Positions 58,177-64,000 of a stretch of DNA of 64,000 nucleotides are shown here, piece after piece (the stretch's first letter is position 1; every line of letters begins with the position of its first letter). Both the position numbers and the translations under genes were made by a program. Location of the stretch: assembly GCF_029309905.1 (NCBI RefSeq), contig NZ_JARBJP010000001.1, forward strand, positions 434,001-498,000. Direction: 5' to 3'. Source of the stretch: Brytella acorum. GTDB lineage: Bacteria; Pseudomonadota; Alphaproteobacteria; Acetobacterales; Acetobacteraceae. The notes under the pieces were generated by a model. It saw only the letters and a list, made by a program, of their open reading frames with translations. It was not told the origin of the DNA and searched no databases.

Positions 58177-59061
58177 TTAACCGCCTGTCTCCGCACCCAA
58201 TTGAAGTCCGATCAGTCCCAGGACAAACAGCAACGCAAGGGCGGCAAAACCCGTCGAGACGCCAAGCAAAACCATTCGAATGAGCGTGCCTCCGACAGAT
58301 CTTCGATAGAAGCCGCGGAGATGGAAGAAAAGATGCGCGACCATTGCCAGTATGAGCGAGAGGGTCAGCCAGCCCGAAAGACGGCTCGGCAGGATATGTG
58401 CGGCGACATTTGAAATGGTCATGAACAGGAAAATTACGGTGAGGGAGTGCAATGAAAAGATCAGATGATCATAGAGCGCCACTGGGCGTGGCCAGGCATA
58501 GAGCAGCCACAGAACGAGGGCACTGATCGGGAGGAGGAGAAGCACGACGCGTTCAGCCCACTCGCCCATCACGTGCTGGACTTCATCAGGATCGTCTGCC
58601 GCTGCGGTGAGATGGGCGCGTAACCAGTCCTGGACGACGCGGGGACCCCCGAAATGGATCTGCCGGACCCCCTGCTTGAGCGGATCGTGATCTTTCCCGG
58701 TGGAGCCGGTCGCAACCGAAGCGGGGTTTGTTGCGATCATTTTATGGAAAGGCTCGACGGAGGTGAACGCGAAGAAAAAAAGCAGAGATACGAAAAACAT
58801 CCGTACCGGCGGGATTTCGCTCGCCCGTTTGCCTCGGATGTAATCACAGGTCAGGCTCGCGGGTTCCAGTATCAGCCGCCGAAGTGTGCGTATGACCTTG
58901 CCGTCGGCATGGGTCATCATTTCCACGAATTCCTGGAGGAATTCCCTCAGGGACGGCTCGGCCGCCCGAACGTCCTGCCCGCAGACGTGGCAATAAGCAC
59001 CCATGAGTGCTGTGTTGCAGTTGAGGCAGGTTTCATGGGGGATGGTTTCGACGGTATTCAT
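58177..59061 (-). CDS. DUF3667 family membrane protein
   Basis: 294 residues. N-terminal zinc-ribbon pattern CLNCNTALMGAYCHVCGQ followed by SLREFLQEFVEMM and RTLRRLILEPASLTCDYIRGKR, the DUF3667 signature, then four or five membrane helices. The function of the family is unknown. ATG 59061 is preferred because it starts close to the zinc ribbon; 59112 adds 17 residues of no evident value. Convergent with thiC. Confidence 0.88.
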   Translation of the reverse strand: MNTVETIPHETCLNCNTALMGAYCHVCGQDVRAAEPSLREFLQEFVEMMTHADGKVIRTLRRLILEPASLTCDYIRGKRASEIPPVRMFFVSLLFFFAFTSVEPFHKMIATNPASVATGSTGKDHDPLKQGVRQIHFGGPRVVQDWLRAHLTAAADDPDEVQHVMGEWAERVVLLLLPISALVLWLLYAWPRPVALYDHLIFSLHSLTVIFLFMTISNVAAHILPSRLSGWLTLSLILAMVAHLFFHLRGFYRRSVGGTLIRMVLLGVSTGFAALALLFVLGLIGLQLGAETGG

Positions 59062-59262
59062 TCCTGTATCGTATGTATTCCGGATCGTTAAGAAAAGTCT
59101 GCTCTCATCCACAGTGAAGACGTCGCGGCTTTCACATGGGAATGCCGGGCGACTGAGATATTTTCACGCCTGTTTGAGATCTGGTGTTTGTATGTCTCTA
59201 TGGGAATGGACGGAACGCCTGTCATTTCGGGCCAAATCTCCGTCGCATGGAAAGGGTTTCCG

Positions 59263-60042
59263 ATGACCGTGTCTCACGCCGCATCCGCTCTGGCGGCGCA
59301 TCTCGTCAAAGCACGTCGAAACAGGGTCGCCAGCGGTGATGTCGAGGCTGATCTGCTGCCTGCCGACGAGGCCGCGGCCTACGAGGTGCAGGACAGGGTG
59401 GCAGCCCTTATGGGCGACGAACTCGGACCTGTCATGGGATGGAAGGTTGGCGCGTCTTCCGCAAGTTCCGAGCCGAGCGCCGCCCCACTTCATCGTGATA
59501 CAATTTTTGCCGATGGCGCCACCATTCCCAAGGGCTTGTGTCGCTTCCAGGGGGTTGAAGCCGAAATCGCCTATCGATTCGCCGGTTCGCTTCCGAAACG
59601 GGACGCGCCGTGGACCGAGGAGGAGGTCTTTGCCGCGATCGGCTCCGTTCACGCTGCGATCGAAGTCGTCGATACAAGATTTCGCGCCCCCAAATCGCAG
59701 CCGCCTCTTGCGCATCTTGCGGATCAGTCCAGCCATGGCGTCGCCATCATTGGACCCGGAAAAGAGGATTGGCGGGATATCCTGTCCACCGATCTCGTGG
59801 TGATGCTGAAGATCGATGGCGTGACGGCCTGCACCCATAAAGGGGGCAATACGGCGGGAGATACGCGACGGCTTCTTGTCTGGCTCGCCAATCACGCCAT
59901 GCGTCGGGGACTTCCGATAACGGCCGGAACGGTCGTGATCACCGGTTCGACGACGGGTACGCTGTTCGAGGAGGGTGGTCACGCGGTGGAAGCGTCATTC
60001 GATGAACTTCCGCCCGTCCATGCTTATCTTTCCGGTTTGTAA
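59263..60042 (+). CDS. Fumarylacetoacetate hydrolase / 2-keto-4-pentenoate hydratase family protein
   Basis: 259 residues of the MhpD-like group, which hydrate or decarboxylate 2-keto acids in aromatic degradation. Key parts are WKVGASS, the metal motif GVEAEIAYRF (E-x-E) and GSTTGTLFEEGG near the end. GGAAAGGG is ten bases before ATG 59263. No catabolic operon is adjacent, so the substrate is unknown. Confidence 0.87.
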   Translation: MTVSHAASALAAHLVKARRNRVASGDVEADLLPADEAAAYEVQDRVAALMGDELGPVMGWKVGASSASSEPSAAPLHRDTIFADGATIPKGLCRFQGVEAEIAYRFAGSLPKRDAPWTEEEVFAAIGSVHAAIEVVDTRFRAPKSQPPLAHLADQSSHGVAIIGPGKEDWRDILSTDLVVMLKIDGVTACTHKGGNTAGDTRRLLVWLANHAMRRGLPITAGTVVITGSTTGTLFEEGGHAVEASFDELPPVHAYLSGL

Positions 60043-60090
60043 GCCTCGTTGCGAATTGACGTTTTGTTGCCGGGCGTCCAGCCTGTTGCC

Positions 60091-60486
60091 ATGAATACAC
60101 CGCGTCAGACGCGTCTCTCCGCGCATCCCCTGGACCATGCCGCCATGCGAAGAGGGCCGCGTCCCGCGCGTGCGAAGGTCGAGCGCAAGACAGTGTCTCC
60201 TGCGATGCGACAGGTGGCGGGACAACTCGGTGAGTGTGCCATGCGCTGCACCGAGGCCTATGTCGTGCGGGATCGGGAGGCGCTTGTGCTGGAAAGCGCA
60301 GTCTTTCTGGATCTGATCGCTGAAATCTGGGCGATGCGGGGGCTGGATCGTGCGGATGTGTATCGAGAACTGGATCATCGGATGCAGCTTTCTGAATTGC
60401 TGCTGCGCTTCAACAGCGAGGATGCGCAGGCGGAACCGGGTGCCCGCCGCCGCTTCTGGCGTCCCGCTACAACCAAACTGCCCTGA
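60091..60486 (+). CDS. HisE/MazG-like protein with altered metal site
   Basis: 131 residues. The C-terminal half (LGECAMRCTEAYVV, DREALVLESAVFLDLIAEIWAMRGLDRADVYRELDHRM) follows the phosphoribosyl-ATP pyrophosphohydrolase (HisE/MazG) helical pattern closely. In that family the metal is held by EExxE and ExxD; here the ExxD position reads ESAV, with Val for Asp, so catalysis is doubtful. The N-terminal 45 residues are basic and low complexity. ATG 60091 has no strong ribosome site. It could be a degenerate HisE paralogue or a structural relative only. Confidence 0.6.
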   Translation: MNTPRQTRLSAHPLDHAAMRRGPRPARAKVERKTVSPAMRQVAGQLGECAMRCTEAYVVRDREALVLESAVFLDLIAEIWAMRGLDRADVYRELDHRMQLSELLLRFNSEDAQAEPGARRRFWRPATTKLP

Positions 60487-60504
60487 AGCGGGTTCTCTTT
60501 TTTG

Positions 60505-61026
60505 ATGCATGTTGCTGACATTGTCGCCCTGACCGTCATGGCGCTTTCGGGACTCTGGGGGCTGATCAGCGGATTCTGGGCGCTTGTTCTGGGTTTCGTG
60601 GCCTGGGGACTGGCGGGCTGGATCACGCTCCATGTCTATCGCCGGGTCATGCTGCTGATCTTGCCTTATATGCCTGGCGCGCCGGTCGCCGCGGGGCTGG
60701 CCCTGTTGATCTGTTTCGTCGTACTGCTTCTGACCCTGTCCGTTGTAGCCGGCAGGATCGCGCGCGCGGTGAAGGGTTCCGTCCTCGGAACCATGGATCG
60801 GCTGCTTGGCATGGTTCTGGGTGTCGTGATCGGGTTTGGCGTGCTGAGCGTGGGATTCGTGGTGCTCCACATGATTTTTGGACAAACCGTGCTGCTGGGA
60901 CTGCATGGCAGCAGCCTGGCCCCTTATATTGAGGGTGCGGCAACCTATCTGGAAGAAACACTACCGGGTTTGGAGCAGACAGGGCTTGCGCCATTTCGCG
61001 TGAAGGGCCATGACGCCGCCATCTGA
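60505..61026 (+). CDS. cvpA: CvpA family membrane protein
   Basis: 173 residues with four hydrophobic segments and the CvpA layout (MALSGLWGLISGFWALVLGF, GRIARAVKGSVLGTMDRLLGMVLG). In enterobacteria CvpA supports colicin V production and bile resistance, and it commonly precedes purF. ATG 60505 follows a G/T-rich leader. Its end touches or slightly overlaps the purF start. Confidence 0.92.
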   Translation: MHVADIVALTVMALSGLWGLISGFWALVLGFVAWGLAGWITLHVYRRVMLLILPYMPGAPVAAGLALLICFVVLLLTLSVVAGRIARAVKGSVLGTMDRLLGMVLGVVIGFGVLSVGFVVLHMIFGQTVLLGLHGSSLAPYIEGAATYLEETLPGLEQTGLAPFRVKGHDAAI

Positions 61027-61063
61027 CCCGCCGCGTCCGCCCATCCATGTGGAGAGCCTGCCC

Positions 61064-62518
61064 ATGAGCCGCCCTTGCGATATCAACATCATGCCTGAGC
61101 CGGAACAGAGCAATCGTCCTTATGAAGAATGTGGCGTGGTGGGCGTCTGGGGTGCGGAGGACGCTTCGGCGCTCGCGGCGCTCGGTCTGCATGCGTTGCA
61201 GCATCGGGGGCAGGAGGCCGCCGGTATCGTCAGTCACGATCGCAAACGTTTCTACCAGCACAAGGGGCTCGGCCTGGTTGGTGAAGTCTTCCATGACCAG
61301 CGTGTCATGGCGACGCTGCCGGGTCATACCGCGATCGGGCACAACCGGTATGCGACGACAGGCGCCACCCTGCTGCGTAATGTCCAGCCGCTCTATGCGG
61401 ACTATGAATTCGGCGGTCTGGCGGTCGCGCATAACGGCAATCTGACGAACGCGGCGACACTGCGTCAGGCGCTTGTCAGACGCGGTTGCCTGTTCCAGTC
61501 CACGACAGATACCGAAGTCTTCGTCCATCTCATCGCGATTTCTCTTTACGCCAGCGTCCTGGATCGCCTGATCGATGCCGTCAAGCAGGTGAAGGGCGCC
61601 TATTCGCTCATCGCCCTGACGGCGGACATGATGATCGGCATGCGTGATCCGCTGGGTGTGCGTCCCCTGATCCTGGGCCGCATGCCCCGTTCCGGCGCCT
61701 GGGTGCTGGTGAGCGAGAGCTGTGCGCTCGACATTATCGGCGCGGACTTCGTGCGTGACGTGGACCCGGGCGAAATCGTCGTGATCGAGGGCGATGGCAT
61801 CCGTTCCATCAAGCCGTTCGGCGAAACTTCGCCGCGCTTCTGTGTGTTCGAATATATCTATTTCGCCCGGCCGGATTCGGTGCTTGAAGGCCATTCGGTC
61901 TATGAGGCCCGCAAACACATTGGTTTCGAGCTGGCCCGCGAGAGCGGCGTGGATGCCGACGTGATCGTGCCCGTGCCCGACTCCGGTGTGCCTTCAGCCA
62001 TGGGGTATGCGGTCGAGAGCGGCATTCCGTTCGAAATGGGCATCATCCGCAACCATTACGTCGGCCGCACTTTCATTGAGCCGACGGACCAGATCCGGAA
62101 TCTCGGTGTGCGGATGAAGCATTCCGCCAATCGGGCCGTGCTTGAGGGCAAGCGCGTCATTCTCGTCGATGATTCGATCGTGCGCGGGACCACGTCGCGC
62201 AAGATCGTGGACATGGTGCGTGCGGCGGGCGCGATCGAAGTGCACATGCGGATTTCGAGCCCGCCGACCCGCCATCCGTGCTTCTATGGAATCGACACGC
62301 CGGAAGAGAGCAAGCTGCTGGCGGCCACGCATGATCTCGCCGGAATGGCGGAAGCCATTGGTGTGGACAGTCTCGCCTTCATTTCGTTCGATGGGCTTTA
62401 TCGCGCGCTCGGCCATGCGGGACGCGAGGAGGCTCGTGGCCGTTATTGCGATGCCTGCTTCACGGGTGATTACCCGATCGAACTGGTCGACAAGGAAGGG
62501 CATCTCGTCATCGCGTGA
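61064..62518 (+). CDS. purF: Amidophosphoribosyltransferase
   Basis: First step of purine synthesis, joining PRPP and glutamine-derived ammonia to phosphoribosylamine. 484 residues from ATG 61064 (GGAGAG seven bases upstream). The glutaminase nucleophile is the Cys of EECGVVG, 24 residues in, so a short propeptide is removed. The PRPP site VILVDDSIVRGTTS and the HNGNL and NRYATTG segments are present. ATG 61010, which overlaps cvpA, is a plausible alternative with GAAGG before it. The cvpA-purF pair is conserved. Followed by a terminator. Confidence 0.98.
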   Translation: MSRPCDINIMPEPEQSNRPYEECGVVGVWGAEDASALAALGLHALQHRGQEAAGIVSHDRKRFYQHKGLGLVGEVFHDQRVMATLPGHTAIGHNRYATTGATLLRNVQPLYADYEFGGLAVAHNGNLTNAATLRQALVRRGCLFQSTTDTEVFVHLIAISLYASVLDRLIDAVKQVKGAYSLIALTADMMIGMRDPLGVRPLILGRMPRSGAWVLVSESCALDIIGADFVRDVDPGEIVVIEGDGIRSIKPFGETSPRFCVFEYIYFARPDSVLEGHSVYEARKHIGFELARESGVDADVIVPVPDSGVPSAMGYAVESGIPFEMGIIRNHYVGRTFIEPTDQIRNLGVRMKHSANRAVLEGKRVILVDDSIVRGTTSRKIVDMVRAAGAIEVHMRISSPPTRHPCFYGIDTPEESKLLAATHDLAGMAEAIGVDSLAFISFDGLYRALGHAGREEARGRYCDACFTGDYPIELVDKEGHLVIA

Positions 62519-62538
62519 CGGGACTTGATATTCAGGTA

Positions 62539-62576
62539 AAAAGGGCTGGAGCAGGGTGACCTGCTCCAGCCCTTTT
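62539..62576. terminator. Strong bidirectional terminator purF / azoR
   Basis: 16-bp stem with a six-base loop, A-rich at one arm and T-rich at the other, between the convergent purF and azoreductase genes. Confidence 0.92.
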
Positions 62577-62582
62577 GCCGTT

Positions 62583-63182
62583 TCAGAGCTTCGCGATGGC
62601 TTCGCGGGCGACCGCAATCGATTTTTCGCGGGCTTCCGCACCGAGCGCGACACCCTCGGCCAGAATGCTCGTGATTCTGGTGATGCCGATGAAGCCGAAG
62701 ATGGCGCGCAGATAGCTTTCCTGATGCTCAATGGCAGCTCCCGGGGTGCCAGGTGAGTAAATGCCGCCCCGGGCCAGGGCCAGGATGACGTGCTTGTCGC
62801 CAGCGAGGCCGACGGGACCGTTCTCCGTGTAATGGAAGGTCTTGCCGGCCACCACGATACGATCGATCCAAGCCTTGAGCTGGCTTGGAATCGTGAAGTT
62901 ATACATCGCAACGCCGATGACAACGGTGTCGGCAGCGAGGAACTCCTCCAGGGCCTTGCCGCCCAGATGCAGGTCCTCCTGCAGAGCCGGATCATGCTGC
63001 ACATCGGGGCTCTTTCCCGCAAGATAGCGGCCTGTGAGATGCGGAATGGGGCGGGCAGCGAGATCATGATAGGTGATCTCGGTTTCAGCCTTGTTTTCGA
63101 GGTGTGCCACCACGTCGGCCGACAGTGCGCGGCTGACAGAGTTGTCACCAAGAATGCTCGAATCGATGTGAAGAAGTTTCAA
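62583..63182 (-). CDS. azoR: FMN-dependent NADH-azoreductase
   Basis: 199-residue flavodoxin-fold quinone/azo reductase. Conserved parts are LLHIDSSI at the N-terminus, AMYNFTIPSQLKAWID (FMN site) and ARGGIYSPG. Translation starts with TTG 63182 (TTGAAACTT), with AGGAG about 13 and AGGA about 5 bases upstream; no ATG lies in frame before the conserved start. It detoxifies quinones by two-electron reduction. Divergent from an HxlR regulator, probably its controller. Confidence 0.94.
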   Translation of the reverse strand: MKLLHIDSSILGDNSVSRALSADVVAHLENKAETEITYHDLAARPIPHLTGRYLAGKSPDVQHDPALQEDLHLGGKALEEFLAADTVVIGVAMYNFTIPSQLKAWIDRIVVAGKTFHYTENGPVGLAGDKHVILALARGGIYSPGTPGAAIEHQESYLRAIFGFIGITRITSILAEGVALGAEAREKSIAVAREAIAKL

Positions 63183-63290
63183 GGATCCTGTCTCCTGGAC
63201 GGGATGCGCCGATGCTGCAAAGAGCCTCGAGCAGGTTGAGAAAAGCGTCGACCCGTGATTTGTGGCGATGAGCGCGAAATGCCGCAAGAA

Positions 63291-63319
63291 GGCACATGAA
63301 GGGAAACAGGGCACATGAA
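63291..63319. repeat. 10-nt direct repeat near the azoR/hxlR start
   Basis: GGCACATGAA at 63291-63300 and again at 63310-63319, 19 bases apart; the second copy contains the start codon of the HxlR gene. A candidate for autoregulatory binding or chance. Confidence 0.4.
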
Positions 63320-63716
63320 TGTTCGTGCGGGCGGTCAGGATGGCGAAATTCCGGATGAAAATCTGCTGGATCATGATGACTGCGCACTGGTGCGCGGCGT
63401 CCTGGCGAGGGCGGGCGACAAGTGGAGTATTCTCGTCCTGCGCATTCTCGGCGACGGGCCGACCCGGTTCAATGCCCTGCAGCGTGCGGTCGGCGGCATT
63501 TCGCAGCGCATGTTGACTGTGACCCTGCGACATCTCGAACGTGATGGTCTTGTCAGCCGGGAGGTGACGCCGAGCAAGCCGCCCCGTGTGGATTACGCAT
63601 TAACGTCTCTCGGGCAGTCCTTGAGGGAGGTCACCGAACCGATCGGGCAATGGGCTCTGGCCAATCGTGGGGAGATCGAAGGGGCGCGAATCCGTTACGA
63701 TGCGGCGGATCTATAA
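63315..63716 (+). CDS. HxlR family transcriptional regulator
   Basis: 133-residue winged-helix protein: [25 protein letters not shown], then [35 protein letters not shown], the family signature. The single Cys at the N-terminal segment may sense quinones or electrophiles, as in HypR/YodB of Bacillus. Divergent from azoR, which it likely regulates. ATG 63315. Its stop overlaps the TetR gene stop by six bases. Confidence 0.92.
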   Translation: MNVRAGGQDGEIPDENLLDHDDCALVRGVLARAGDKWSILVLRILGDGPTRFNALQRAVGGISQRMLTVTLRHLERDGLVSREVTPSKPPRVDYALTSLGQSLREVTEPIGQWALANRGEIEGARIRYDAADL

Positions 63717-64000
63717 CCCGCCGCCCGCGTGCGGTCCCGCGCCGGAGAGAAAGATCCTTACACTCTCTGCAATAAAAGCGTCGCGCTCGGGCTTGGGCAG
63801 ACAGGGGCGGCACTGTGTGAGTTCGCCAAGTGCGAGAACGCCGAGCGTCATTCCAAAAAGGCGATCGGCGGTCGCGGTGATATCGTCGGTTTTGAGTGCG
63901 TTCTGGTCATGAAGTTCCTGTAGCCAGACGCGCATGGGGTAGGTTTTGCTCTCTGTCGCGAAATACTTTTCCATGAACTGTCCGATCTCAGGGTGGCGTG
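63711..64000 (-). CDS. TetR family regulator, C-terminal part, 5' end beyond the window
   Basis: Reading frame open to the right edge and ending at 63711. The visible residues ([18 protein letters not shown], then [18 protein letters not shown]) match the C-terminal ligand-binding region of TetR/AcrR regulators. The DNA-binding part lies past position 64000. Convergent with the HxlR gene, stops overlapping by six bases. Confidence 0.72.
   Translation of the reverse strand, partial: RHPEIGQFMEKYFATESKTYPMRVWLQELHDQNALKTDDITATADRLFGMTLGVLALGELTQCRPCLPKPERDAFIAESVRIFLSGAGPHAGGGL

Overview
The window is 64 kb of a GC-rich alphaproteobacterial chromosome, most likely from an acetic acid bacterium (Acetobacteraceae). 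This is inferred from the protein content (TonB receptor plus bfd iron genes, class 2 PyrD, periplasmic tricorn-like protease, many secreted hydrolases, a membrane cytochrome c) and from the alphaproteobacterial character of RpsI, ClpB, LepA and EF-P. I could not run a species-level comparison. No rRNA, tRNA, CRISPR array, prophage or insertion sequence is visible. Coding density is high and most genes are housekeeping or envelope functions.

Layout. 1-4.9 kb: a left-truncated S9 peptidase divergent from clpB, which has a heat-shock-like promoter and a clear terminator. 5-9.3 kb: a short-chain dehydrogenase, a TonB-dependent siderophore receptor with a Fur-like site, and a YitT-type membrane protein. 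9.3-13 kb: cytochrome c, thymidine kinase (its tail overlaps a convergent NAD-binding protein through a 15-nt tandem repeat) and a long exported protein of unknown role. 13-18.3 kb: rplM-rpsI with promoter and terminator, cardiolipin synthase, small exported proteins, a tyrosine phosphatase and a lipoprotein. 18.3-22.6 kb: two secreted alpha-galactosidase-type glycosidases in an overlapping operon, divergent from a DeoR regulator. 22.6-29.2 kb: flavin reductase, glutaminase, nucleoside hydrolase, DUF3297, and a periplasmic tricorn-like protease. 29.2-31.6 kb: two tandem lipase-fold lipoproteins, both lacking the nucleophilic serine. 31.6-37.3 kb: glycosyltransferase-like protein, NCS2 permease, phosphodiesterase lipoprotein, lepA, and a 42-residue SFPASDPP protein. 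37.5-40.5 kb: an OmpA-like / MotA-like / MotB-like three-gene envelope module. 40.6-46.4 kb: suhB-like phosphatase, efp, AhpD-like protein, yqgE, a ydfG-ppk2-esterase operon, and bfd with a Fur-like site. 46.4-56 kb: unknown protein, DEAD-box helicase, FUSC exporter, HTH-plus-membrane protein, pyrD and a YfhO-like membrane protein. 56-64 kb: TPP riboswitch-thiC, DUF3667, FAH-family hydrolase, a degenerate HisE/MazG-like protein, cvpA-purF, azoR divergent from an HxlR regulator, and a right-truncated TetR regulator.

How they work together. The clearest units are: iron uptake and handling (TonB receptor and bfd); galactoside breakdown (two glycosidases plus DeoR); polyphosphate and lipid metabolism (ydfG-ppk2-esterase); purine synthesis (cvpA-purF); thiamine synthesis under a TPP switch; quinone or electrophile response (azoR/HxlR); and the proton-channel-like envelope module. 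The best candidates for undescribed biology are the paired lipase-fold lipoproteins with Asp or Gly at the nucleophile position next to the tricorn-like protease, and the compact MotA/MotB/OmpA module, which lacks the other Zorya genes.
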